From contig JAJFPB010000002.1 in NCBI GenBank assembly GCA_020881915.1, positions 6,211,001-6,275,000 on the forward strand: a stretch of 64,000 nt of DNA. The letters run 5' to 3'. The notes below the pieces were generated by a model. It made no database searches, was not told the origin of the DNA, and was given only the letters and a program-made list of their open reading frames with translations. Below, piece after piece: positions 1 to 10,372 of the stretch. The translations under genes were made by a program, and so were the position numbers. The stretch comes from Paramyrothecium sp. XJ0827 (Eukaryota > Ascomycota > Sordariomycetes > Hypocreales > Stachybotryaceae). Within the stretch, counting starts at the first letter, position 1, and each line of letters opens with the position of its first letter.

Positions 1-1061
1 CAAACGTAGAAATGGTTCCTGCTGACGCCATTATTTGTGCAACAAAGATTTCAACCCCCTAGTTGAGTCTTGTTCTTCTCAGTCGTTCATGTTTACTTTG
101 ACCATTTTAACGACACTGATTATTTCCAAACACAAGGCTCCCAAAGCTCCGTGACCATCTGCTTCATGATGACTATATCGAACAGAATGAAACAACTCTA
201 TAGCTGGAGCATAACGGATAGTCTCGCTTTCTTCATAACCGACCGTTTAGCATGCTTATTGACACTGAAGGTCGCTGCCTGCCCTAGAATTCCCTCCCGG
301 AGAGAAATTTTTCATTGTCGCTGGCTTATGGTAATACAAAGCCATTTACCAGCAACACGATGGAGAAGTTTACCCAAAAATTCGTTTCTGACCGGCAATC
401 ATCCTGACTGTAGCTTTGCCACCGTAAGCTGACCATGCGCTTTCGTACCGCGCCTAGCTTCGTGGTCCGTCCGCTCATTAGCCGGGCAACACCTAGACCC
501 TTTTATGGAGCCATCACCGAGGATACTGTCAGACTGCCTCCGGTGGACTAAAGAGATTTTAGCAACGAGGATAAACCCGGAAGGTGGAAATGACAGCGGG
601 CCAAGGTTGAGGCCCCTTATCCCAATGAATTGACCGGCAATTATTCACTTTATACGTAAGCCATCGCGCAAGGAGATCCGAAGTTCTGCACTACTGCACC
701 CACCATTGACTGGTCTTACGTGAGGCTCAGCCCATCGGACGGACACAGGTTCGGCAAGCTAATATGCCAGCAAACAACAGCCGGGCAATTGAAATTGCAA
801 GCATGAGCCACAACAGCACGTCCAACCGGGGTTGGCATTGTTACACACGTAACCCCTTGATCCGAAGTATTCGGAGCCGCACGTCTCGTAAAAGTAGCCA
901 ATCCTGCCACCCCTTTCTTTTGATTTCAGTAGCTTATGCCTAGCCGCAATATATATATAAAAAGCTCAAAATATGCCTGAGGTCGATCCTGACGTAACTT
1001 CCTGCCAACTTCCTGCTCAATTCAAACCAATCAGACAAATCATCCCCCAGTAATATTAATC
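1..1061. other. Intergenic left edge, with a TATA box before the first gene
   Basis: No gene is supported here. Short reading frames are present (for example 70-432 plus and 716-910 minus) but lack recognisable domains, and I do not call them. A run of alternating AT ending in AAAA at 951-963 lies about 100 nt upstream of the ATG at 1062 and is a plausible TATA box for that gene. Confidence 0.6.
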
Positions 1062-2183
1062 ATGTCGTTTCCCCACGGTCCTTCCTTCCACGGCCCGTCC
1101 CGCTCGTCAATTGACACAAACACTGAGTGCTATCTTTCGCCAGCGGGGAGTGCTTTCAGTGCCATGCTCTCGGCCTTCATCGGCTCCGCCATCAACGGCC
1201 TCTCCTCTGGATGGCTCGTGGCATTCATCACCAGCTGGATCACGTTCATGGCCGTATTCCGGGTTCTGGTCGGCGGCGTGTACATGCTCTACCGTACCGT
1301 GACCAATACGTGGTGGTCCGGCGTCCAGAATAACGCTGCTGCTTCGAGCGAGGATTCCACTTATCTTATGACGGACGATGGCATTAACAGTATCCCTGGA
1401 GAAGATGTCCAACAAACACAGGCGAAGCTCATGTCCCGTTTGAACACTGTCAATAACATGTGGCCGCCTACGGACATGATTCGCGAGCTTGACCTCGAAA
1501 TGCTAGGGCAACAGTTGTCTGAGGGTTGCTTTTCGCGGGCTTTAGGACGTCTGGATCAGAGTGTAACTGCACTCGGGTGGCTCAGCTGGGTGTACGGTGC
1601 CATTTACGCCCCCATTTCGCAGATCATCTGGATCGCGGCGAGCGCTTCCCGAGACGATAATGGAGCGGCCAAAATTGTAAAAGGCTTGACTGTGGCTGTC
1701 ACTGCATTGCCTTTGTGTATAGATTGCCGGGCCAGGTATGGGGCCTCGCTTAAGTGGGGAGGGTACCTGTTCAACCTCACGAATAGCCTCAGCTGTCTCT
1801 TACAGGGGGTTTTCTGCACTTTCTTACTGATACGTGGCGCCGTGGATCTTACGGCTAATTCTTCTGGTTTTCCGTGGCCAATCCTTATCATATACCCCCT
1901 CATAGCTTTGGTGGGATTGGTGGGAAGTGTTACTGCCCTGCCGCTCCGCGATGGCGGCAGGCAGCAATCAGGAAAGGTGCACTGGACTAGATACTTTTTG
2001 GACTTGGGCATGGGTATTCTTGGAGGCTTATTACTTGCATCGCCCGCATTTGCGCTTTACAGACATGCACAATTCGAGAAGAGTGATCCTGGTGAGTCTA
2101 CGAGTAGCGGTGTGAATGATATCGGGAGCTACCTGCGATGCGAGACGCAGGTATGGAAAAAGTTTGCGGCCACGGCTCCATGA
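1062..2183 (+). CDS. Multi-pass membrane protein of unknown function
   Basis: Single-exon gene of 373 residues, started at the first ATG in frame about 100 nt after a TATA-like run. I do not recognise the family. Hydrophobic segments that look membrane-spanning lie near residues 30-75 (one or two), 165-190, 225-265, 270-300 and 310-340, so five or six passes are likely. The segment between about residues 90 and 160 is polar and should face one side of the membrane. There is no obvious cleavable signal peptide. It converges on the sugar transporter gene downstream. The coding call rests on length, the absence of stops and regular hydrophobic spacing; the function is not inferred. Confidence 0.75.
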   Translation: MSFPHGPSFHGPSRSSIDTNTECYLSPAGSAFSAMLSAFIGSAINGLSSGWLVAFITSWITFMAVFRVLVGGVYMLYRTVTNTWWSGVQNNAAASSEDSTYLMTDDGINSIPGEDVQQTQAKLMSRLNTVNNMWPPTDMIRELDLEMLGQQLSEGCFSRALGRLDQSVTALGWLSWVYGAIYAPISQIIWIAASASRDDNGAAKIVKGLTVAVTALPLCIDCRARYGASLKWGGYLFNLTNSLSCLLQGVFCTFLLIRGAVDLTANSSGFPWPILIIYPLIALVGLVGSVTALPLRDGGRQQSGKVHWTRYFLDLGMGILGGLLLASPAFALYRHAQFEKSDPGESTSSGVNDIGSYLRCETQVWKKFAATAP

Positions 2184-2235
2184 TACCTCAATCATAGGAC
2201 CTTTTCAGCATCAGAGAACTCATAATCGTGACTGA

Positions 2236-2271
2236 TTTTGACTTTGCTTTTGACTTTGCTTTTGACTTTGA
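2236..2271. repeat. Three tandem 12-bp units
   Basis: Three head-to-tail copies of TTTTGACTTTGC, the last differing only in its final base. It lies 50 nt past the stop codon of the membrane protein gene. The rest of 2184-2887 shows nothing I can name. Confidence 0.9.
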
Positions 2272-2887
2272 TGAAATACCAATATGAAAACAAACCCCGA
2301 CATAGAATGGCAGATCGTTTCTAAATGCTATTAGTCATGGAGTAAGGGTTTTTGGTCATACTTCTGACCTCGAACATCTAGACTCCAAGAACACTGCCGC
2401 GTGCTTTCGAAATGATCATTTGGATGAAATGAGCCACATTATTATGCCTTGCGGTCACGGTCCAGTAAATGGCAAGCACACCATTCCATAAGCTGCGTCT
2501 GTTCTCAAAAGTGGCATCTGCAAAAGATATGCCGAGATCATTGCCACTCATACATTCCACTCCCTCTAGAGAGCGTGCAAGGGTTTTGGGTTCTGCTCAA
2601 AGAGACGCCATGGATGCGATTTTTCGTGAGTCACGGTATAGACTCCTTGAAGCTACCGTTTGCGAAGATGTTGACGAGGACGGCAATCGCCATTGCAGTA
2701 AGAATGCCGATGGCAACTAGATGACAACTAGGCTCTGGCTCAGAAGTTTGACCCTGGGGCCCCTTTATTATGAAGTCCCTAATATTATCTTCATCATCCA
2801 TTATCCAATCAAGCATACAATGCTCAAGCAGCTCTTAGTTACTATATGCCTCCCAATACAGGGCCCCTCAGATCGTCACATGATTAG

Positions 2888-4743
2888 CTAAGCATCATGC
2901 TTACTTCCCACAATACGCTCCGTCATAGTGGTCGCCTTGTGGAATTGCCACGGCTTGACTTTACTCTCAAAAAGCTCATCCAACTCAGCAGCAGAACGCC
3001 TAGATCGGGAAACCGATTAGCCAACATGTACATTTCGGGACAGGGGAGTAAGAAAAGTTCGATCAGCAGAGATTGATGACTGACCCTTTCGTTTCCGGAA
3101 TGAGGAACCACATGGCAGCGGTAAACGGCAAACCAAGGCCAGCAAAGAACCATGAGGTCTTGAGGCCCCAGTTCCACTCGTTCGCATTTATCATGTATGG
3201 TACCAAGACGCCCATAAGAATACTGGCCACTGTTATTGCAGCAAGAGCGAAACCAGCCGTGTAGTGGCGTAGGCGCTGTGAAGAAATTTCGCCTGTGAAA
3301 CCGGACCCAGTGGCACTGTTGCCGACAAGGCCAATATCTGCCAATAGCAAGCAATATTAGCGTTAGTCCAAGGAGGTTGGTAGGAGGGGACTGACTCCAA
3401 ATCACAGTAAAAAGAATCAAAACGTAGTCAGAAGCGTTTGATCTTGGGATGACACCCAAGATGCCGACCACTACACAGCAAACCCAGCAGATAGTAGTGC
3501 CGCTGCAAGCTAGTATTCGACGACCGTAGGCATCGGCCACTCCGATAAAGACAAAATTGGCGAAAATGTTGATGCCCGAGGTGATACAGGTAACGACAAA
3601 TGGATCTTTGAAGCCGATTTGTTGGAAGAAGTATGTGCCGTAGCCGAAGAAGACGGCCAACCCAATGAACTGCTGCGTAAGAAGCGTCCAGCAGGAGATG
3701 AGTGTACGTAGACCGTCCCGACCGTAAAATATGGAGTACCAGCTCTCCCGGCTTTGGCGGGCAGCAACAACGTTTTCGTATTCGACGTTCAGGACCAAAA
3801 GCTTGTATTGATGGTCAACGTTGTAGCCCTCAACTTCCCAGTGCAAGCGTCTCAGTGACTTCTTGGCGCGCTCCTCCAAGCCCTTGGACGCGGCCCAGGC
3901 TGGAGACTCGGGAACGAAGATGTAGATCAACAACATGAGACCGATCTGACTCCACTGGGTGTAGACGGGCGTGAGATAATCCATGGGACTTGTCCTGTTC
4001 ATAACATACAGGGCGACTGGAGCGAAGAATTGCCCAATGAGCCACCACAGAGTATAGCACATCAGCAGAGCCCCCCGGATACGCACAGGCGCCACTTCGG
4101 TGATGTAGGTAGGGATCGTCGATTGCAGGCAGCCGACTCCGATGCCAGTGAAGACTTTGGCCACGAGCCAAACCTTCCAATCTCTGGCAACACATTCGAG
4201 TAGGACACTGATCATCATGTTGAAGCAAATCCAGTACATGGCAAACTTCCTCCCCCATCGACCGGAGAGGAAAGGGAGAGTGACCATGGCGAAACACTGG
4301 CCGCAGGCGGTGACGACATTCCACGCGCTCAGAGTGGAAGACTCCAGGTAGGGTAGACCCTGTGCGTTAACTGCCGTCGCGAACTGCGTGACGAACCCTG
4401 CGTTGGCGATGATATTGCCAACCATGCTAAGGTAGGTAAAGAGCGCTCGTTAGCTGGCCCCACCGTTCGGGACTCGAGCCGGGCAACAATGAATTGGGTG
4501 GAGACTTTCAACGTACCCAATCTGGTATCCATCTGTGGCAGCGCTAAAGGCCATCAAGCAGCAGATGAAGGCGTTGAACTTGAACTGCTTGACCGTCTCG
4601 AGGATGGTCAATTTCTCGTAGCCGCTGACACCTTGGCCGATAGCGGCGGCTTGGGCATCTAGATTATTACCCCTCCTGTCGCCGCTGACATCGACTTCGA
4701 CAGCCGTGGCCGACAGCTTCTCTGTTGCTGTAGCTGCTGCCAT
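2888..4743 (-). CDS. MFS sugar transporter, maltose/hexose permease type
   Basis: Four exons on the minus strand (4743-4517, 4426-3396, 3337-3085, 2999-2888) give 540 residues, the usual length for fungal sugar permeases. It should be a twelve-pass plasma-membrane proton symporter for a hexose or disaccharide. Visible family motifs are DGYQIG joined across intron 1 to MVGNIIAN, GRWGRKFAM after the second helix, PESPAW at the end of the first half, GRRILA in the second half, and PETKG followed by GRSAAELDELFE at the C-terminus. The joined reading also recovers GNSATGSGFTGEISSQRLR, typical of this subgroup. All three introns are GT-AG, 58-90 nt. The substrate cannot be read from sequence. Confidence 0.93.
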
Positions 4744-5364
4744 GTTGACACCAGACGTTGCGATGAAGAGCTTGGGGGGGAAATGAGTTGAAAGGGAATC
4801 AGTAAACCTTTCTGGTCATGCAAAGGAACTATTAGGATGTTATATTATAACGCGATACTGTGTGGAAGAGGACGTTTAATAATGCAAGTAAGCGAGAAGC
4901 AGGGAGCGAGATGCATCGGCCAATAAATCTTCACCGCCAAAAAGCAACCCCCCCCCCACGCTTGTGTAAAAACTCGCCGTTAGAACGATTATTAGTATAC
5001 ATAGGAGTGCAAGCATTCAATTGTTCACTCTAGTCTTTTCGCCTCGAGTGTCAGATCAGCATGCCCATGTATTCAAGCTACGGGAGGTAAGCACACCATT
5101 GAGTTCAGGCCCCAGCTTGTGACATTTTAGCTCTGGCCGACGAGCAGGGGCTTGGAATTCGACAGACGAATTCAAGAAGTGCCTGTCTGGTAGCTCCGAG
5201 ACGCTCAGCTCAGACCAGACCAGATCTTCTTGGATTCGGGGAGGACACAACTAGTTTCGGATGAGTAGCAGTGGTGGGCGACACGTCTCTGTGGACTCTC
5301 TTATCTTCTTTCAGCCAGCCTCTCGGATTTATCGTTATCAGCTCCATGTCTTGTGACAACCACT
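4744..5364. other. Upstream region of the sugar transporter
   Basis: No gene seen. The stretch contains the promoter of the minus-strand transporter, with an AT-rich patch near 4836-4850, and a run of nine C at about 4950. No recognised binding-site array. Confidence 0.5.
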
Positions 5365-5860
5365 TCATCCAGCTGGCGGCTCGATAATGACCCTGGCGTT
5401 GCGTGCTGCATCGGTAATGTAGTCACGCCCCACTGAGCGGCCCTTGAGAATGAGGTCGCTCACATTTCCTGCTGGCATGCATGCCCTGGTCGTCGGGGCA
5501 GGCAACAAGCAGGGATTTAATGCCCCAACGCCAATCTTGGAAGGAGATCTCAAAACCGTCTACACGGTACCGGCGCGGTGTTGACCACGGCGCATTCGCC
5601 GAGGCCATAGGCTGCAAAGAGATTCAGCGTCGGAACCCGTTCCCTCAGATGTTCTTGGAGAACCGCCCCGACTCCGAGAGCCAGCTTCTCGAGCATGGGG
5701 TGTCATCTGCATCCATGGTTCGACTTGTGTATGCGGTCAGCAGTGCTCTGATTGGCTGGAGCAGCCTCGCCTCGCCACCCAGGTCGTTTCGGCAGCCCCG
5801 TTCGGCGGTGGTGCAAATGCCGGATTCAGCCATTCACGAAGTCGAAATGTCCGTGATGGC
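5365..5860 (-). pseudogene. NRPS adenylation-domain relic
   Basis: Conceptual minus-strand translation gives pieces of an NRPS adenylation domain in the right order but in different frames. First RALLTAYTSRTMDADDTP (about 5706-5760), like the stretch before motif A4. Then RVPTLNLFAAYGLGECAVV (about 5582-5638), matching the A5 motif of the NAYGPTE type. Then MPAGNVSDLILKGRSVGRDY (about 5405-5475), matching the A6 motif region (GELLIEGPxVGRGY). Frames change between these blocks and stops intervene, so it cannot encode an enzyme. No condensation or carrier domain was found around it. The substrate code cannot be recovered. The identification rests on motif order and spacing. Confidence 0.7.
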
Positions 5861-6250
5861 GGGTCGAACGGATACCAAGCAACAGAAATTCCGGCAACTT
5901 GGATGCAATGTTCGTGGCATTTGGGTGGGTCATGGCGCTGCAGCCAAAGACGAGATGTTTCATGGCGCCGCCCTTTCGGCCAAATTCGGGGCGGCACACG
6001 GCGAATAGGAAGCCAAGGATCCACAGGGCGAGGATCTACGGTATGGTGCCAAGCCAATATATGCCTGCCATTTATTTCTGCCCACCTCCGGGACTTTCCC
6101 GTTACATTGGGTCTGGAGTTGGCCTACCACCAGCCAAGACTCGGCTCTCAGTAATTCGCAGGCGTCGAAATGATCGGACCAAGCAATTAATGTAAAATAA
6201 TCATCCATTATGCCAAGCAATAAACCCTTTGTCGAACTCGTTACGCTCTT

Positions 6251-7549
6251 TCAACCTTCAAGATCTAAAATCATGAGCCCCGGTCTATGCTCACTCAGAT
6301 CCAAAACCATCTTTGGCTGCCACCGAAGAGGTCCCTCTTCATCTTCGTTCCTGGGCAAAGGGACATCTCCAAAAGTGTCCTTGTCAAATATCCACGCTCC
6401 AGCAACGTCAAGCAATGTCTCTTGCAGTTGCTGGTGTTGCTCCTCAGTGATTCGTCTACCCCATATCGGCATTTTCAACCGGGTCATCCATGAGGCCCAT
6501 TGCTCATTTAGCGACTGCAAGACTCCGACAAAGCATGCTTGACCTGCTACTGGCATATTTGGAGGCCTTTCCCAGATAGCGACGAGATATCGAATCTTCA
6601 TCGAAGGTGGTAACTGGACGCCGAATTTAGCAAGGAATTTGTGCCATTCGTACAGGCGCCAGCGAGGGTCTGATCCGACAGCAACATGAGGCAGATCCGT
6701 CTCTATTGGTCGAGGGTCTTCCTGCAGAAACAAGAAGCTCGGTATCTGTGCATCTTCTCCAATGGGCATAATGGGCACGGATCGATTTTGATGAATCGAA
6801 GCCCGAGGGAAGGAAAGTACGCCAATCATGTTCCGTGCGTCAGATGCTACCGGGGCACATAGGTAAAAGATCTTTATGTTGTTCGAGACGAGCTGTGTGA
6901 CTGTCTGCCTGACAGCTTTGTGTAGATTACCGGGGTCGACACTGGCCAGGGCAGTCATGTCGTTGATGTCGCGGCCCAAGGCAAGGTTAGCGATACCCAC
7001 GCCATGCGGATCGTAGGCAACCACGTCGTGAAAGAAGGCGAGTAGGTTGTCGATATGTATGAGCTGGAATTTTTGCACCTCTACAATGTCCGTATCTGGA
7101 TTAAGTCGAAGCATTGGACATGCGCCTAGTTGCAAAGGAATCGACACCCGATAGAACGTTTGCCAAGCCAGCTGTGCTTCATGATTGACCTGGGACAGGA
7201 CTCGAGACCACTGTTGAAAGGGTGCAACATGTAGTCGATACGTCTTGCCACTCACTGTGTTCCCAAAATCGTTTTTCAACGTGAAGTGTTGGTCTTCCCG
7301 GACTCTCTTCGCCCCCGGCAGGTCTTCCACGGACGGAAAACACTCCTCACCAGGCTGACTGATGTGAATTGTCATGTATCGATGCTTCGGAAAGCAATGT
7401 TTCCATATTTGCAGCCGGATCTCGGTCGGTAGTTGGCTAAAGAGAGGGAACTCGTTTGCGCCGGAAGATATTGACGCCTCTTGACTTTTAAGGATGTCAT
7501 TGAAAACTCTGATTTCTTTCTGCTGTGGACGAATGGTGTTGGCTTCCAT
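6251..7549 (-). CDS. 2EXR-domain protein (fungal hypothetical)
   Basis: Intronless minus-strand gene of 432 residues. The first ATG in the long frame is at 7549; the open frame extends two codons upstream only through a GTG. Around residues 36-50 it has FPLFSQLPTEIRLQIWKHC, the signature start of the fungal 2EXR domain, which resembles an F-box (LPxEIRxxIW). The following region (VLSQVNHEAQ, then FQLIHIDNLLAFF) also fits the family. 2EXR proteins are abundant in fungi and have no established biochemical role; protein-protein interaction or ubiquitin-ligase adaptor functions are speculative. No signal peptide or membrane segment is apparent. Confidence 0.85.
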   Translation of the reverse strand: MEANTIRPQQKEIRVFNDILKSQEASISSGANEFPLFSQLPTEIRLQIWKHCFPKHRYMTIHISQPGEECFPSVEDLPGAKRVREDQHFTLKNDFGNTVSGKTYRLHVAPFQQWSRVLSQVNHEAQLAWQTFYRVSIPLQLGACPMLRLNPDTDIVEVQKFQLIHIDNLLAFFHDVVAYDPHGVGIANLALGRDINDMTALASVDPGNLHKAVRQTVTQLVSNNIKIFYLCAPVASDARNMIGVLSFPRASIHQNRSVPIMPIGEDAQIPSFLFLQEDPRPIETDLPHVAVGSDPRWRLYEWHKFLAKFGVQLPPSMKIRYLVAIWERPPNMPVAGQACFVGVLQSLNEQWASWMTRLKMPIWGRRITEEQHQQLQETLLDVAGAWIFDKDTFGDVPLPRNEDEEGPLRWQPKMVLDLSEHRPGLMILDLEG

Positions 7550-7586
7550 ATTCACAGTATGGTAGCTAGGCTTTGGCCCCAGTATT

Positions 7587-7625
7587 CGTGTGCGTGTATA
7601 TGTGTTGGGTGTGTGTGTGTGTGTT
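7587..7625. repeat. TG microsatellite
   Basis: Imperfect (GT)n tract, ending in eight consecutive TG/GT units, just upstream of the 2EXR gene. Confidence 0.9.
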
Positions 7626-10372
7626 AACTACCTGCCAGTGTGCAGCTTTGGAGGGAGCCCGAAAACATCGAGGCCCCTTTTATCAGTGATTACTGTTATG
7701 TAATCAAAGTCGTAGTTGAGCCCGGAAATAAGTCTTTTGGTAAGTGTGATTGAGTGTTGAAAAGGCGGAGAGCAATAGAGCCATGCATTCAGATGTGCGA
7801 ATGCTGACCGACGATCATGTCTGATTGAAGGCGAACGTTGCGCCAATCTCGATCCTATGGGTCTCGGTACAATGATGTCCATACGTAACCGCGCACCCCG
7901 ACTTTCGCGCCTTCAGATATTAGCCAAAATTCAAAATGCTTGCCAAACAAGCTTTGCTCCTGTTTGCCTTAATGGCTAGATTTTGGCCGTTCGTGATCCT
8001 TTTTTAGGAAGGAGTATCGGTAGATATTGTTAAGCGAGAAGACAAAGAGACAGAAAGAGGCACGACCGTTGGTACCTCTCCGATACGTTGCCAAAGTCCG
8101 GCTTGACGGAATCGCGGCAAATGGGTTGGTGGAAATAACAAGGTGTGCATACCCGATAACGTGCCCCGAGTCTAGCTTTACGCGGCAAGCCTTGCAGCAG
8201 GTTCGGAGAGGCATTGCCTGATTGACGTGTATTGTCACAGGTACTGGCCCACGTCTTGTATGACGATGCGGAAAACATAAGCGACGAATGGCGCCTCAAT
8301 TTTCCTTTCTGGGTTCAAACCAGAGAACAATGGCCCAAATGGATCGCCAAGACTGCGAGCCACCGATTTTGTGACTCCATCGTCAACGGTGATTTTATCG
8401 GCTCAGGGACATGGTCGAGACAACGTTATGCAATGACACAATAGCCAGGTACTGCGCGGAGATGCCGTCAACACATGCGTCCCACACATAAAAGATGGTT
8501 GTCGCAGAGGAAATGTCTACCTTGGAACCGAATTTTGAAGTAGAGTAATGTATGTATGAATCACCAGTTTTACGCCATGGATACCAAAAAGAGACCAAAC
8601 ATCACACCCTACCTGATCGGTCACAAAGTCAAATAACGTGCAATTAGTTGATCTTACGAGAAAGTTGAACTTAATCAAGAGAAAATTTGTATTCCGTGCT
8701 TGCCTTGGTAATGGGGAAGATAGGCTTCCTTACTTATGTACAGGGTTTTTACAGATCCCCGAGCTCAAGGTATCTCATAGAGCTGTAGGGTAGCCAAAGC
8801 AAGATGGATTTCCTACTCATCTGCTTGAGTATACATGACCTGTTGCGTACCCTTGAACTTTTCCACTCTAACCTGAATCTTTTTTCCTTGGCGTGACCAG
8901 CGTGGCTCTCAATAAAACTATGGTGAATGAGCCTATCTGCGTCACTCAGAATGGACGTCCGTCTAATATCTCTTTCGCCCTTGTCATGTAAATAGAACCA
9001 TCGGGCGAATGGATGTGACTGTCCCGTCTACTAAAGGACGTAGATCACAGATGCCATTGTTGGAAATGGGTATGCAACCAACTTGCCTGGTAATGACATG
9101 CCCGTTGTGCAAATCGCAAGGCCATTGCCATGGCTATGTAAACTGGGACCGGAGTCAAAGACGATGACGCGAAGAAAGGGGGTGGGCGGAAGGGGGTTTC
9201 ATTATCAGTACAGCACGAAACCGGCCAGGATCGCAGAGCTATCATTAAACTATGAACGTATCTGAATCCTTGAGGTAGTATCACTACCACTGTCTTCGAC
9301 GACAGCACGAATGATTGGTGCGGCGGATCGAATATCAGTGGTTGCTCTATGAACATGTCATTTCAGTGACGTTCCCCTCGAGATTTCTGCGCCAAGTTTG
9401 CAGAAAAGTGAGAAGAAGGTGAACCTACACTTGGCTCTGCCAAATGAAAAGACCTAACTTATTGCGAACGAGGAGAATTCGCGCGGACGGATACGCTTCT
9501 GACAGCCACGGACATACACGGCGATGTGCGATGTGTGGATTTGGGATAGCGGTTGATGGGGGGTTTATTTTCCCTTTCTATTTTCTTTTCGTTTTCATAG
9601 CAGGCCTCATAGCCAGCACAGGCGAACGAACTGTCCCACGATGAACTCATCGCTTTAAGACACTATTGCGGTATCATGCATTTTTTGAAGCTCATCTGGG
9701 CTGAAGAAGTAAGAATACGCTTGTATTTGAATTGGCCCTTGCCTAACTTCTTTCTCACAATAGCTCTTATTCTAGCGATTGCAGGACTTAGATTTGCACT
9801 GTCGTTATGAAACGGGTAGTCTATATCCGTATGCTTCGTGATTACTCAGCGGACAACTCTGTCTTTTGCTTCTAACTCCTTCAACAAGGGTTGTCCATGT
9901 AAGTATACATCTTATCTTGAGGCTCGGCGTCTGACGCGTCCACTTGGGGGGAGTAGAAGGAAGAATAACCGGGCCGAAAATTGAAAGTAGGGCTATCAGT
10001 ATAACCAATCATGAATAAAATGGGTGATAGTCTGTTGGCATTACGACAGCTTCATACAGCTGGATTGATGCAAGGCTGATGTGTAATCTCCGAAGCATCA
10101 GAAATAGACCCAAAGGAGCCATACCTCCGGCCTGTAGTCGTCGTCATCGGAAGATGTATCTTAACCCCGTGCGGTAAGCCTGACGGACTTGATAGGGAAA
10201 TCCCGAAAACTATGTTTGGAAAGTCTTCATAGCGATGCAGGATTAATACAGGATTATCCTGTGACAATCCATAAAAGCCATCTCCGTCCGTTGTGAAGCT
10301 CACAGTGAAAAAACGCCACTAAATCCAAGATATCACACAAGCACAACAGAATTCTACCGATACCTCATCGAC
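7626..10372. other. Long intergenic region with a dispersed-repeat copy
   Basis: About 2.7 kb with no supportable gene. It contains one copy of a diverged dispersed repeat (8600-8817, listed separately). Short reading frames on both strands lack domains and look random. The last few hundred bases include the promoter of the GMC oxidoreductase gene; I see no clear TATA box there. Confidence 0.55.
8600..8817 (+). repeat. Dispersed repeat A, copy 1
   Basis: About 200 bp aligns by eye with 33390-33601 on the same strand. Shared landmarks in order are a CCTACCTGA block, a CGTGCTT block, TGTACAG, and TAGGGTAGCC. Differences include many C/T and G/A changes as expected of RIP, plus small indels. 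It is probably a fragment of an old transposable element; no protein is recognisable in it. Confidence 0.65.

Noticed and set aside
70..432. 120-codon plus-strand frame at the left edge
   Set aside because: No recognisable domain, uneven composition, and no promoter or intron context.
716..910. Minus-strand 64-codon frame with five cysteines
   Set aside because: No signal peptide, no family match I know of and too short to separate from chance.
4950..4960. Poly-C run
   Set aside because: Simple homopolymer with no associated feature.
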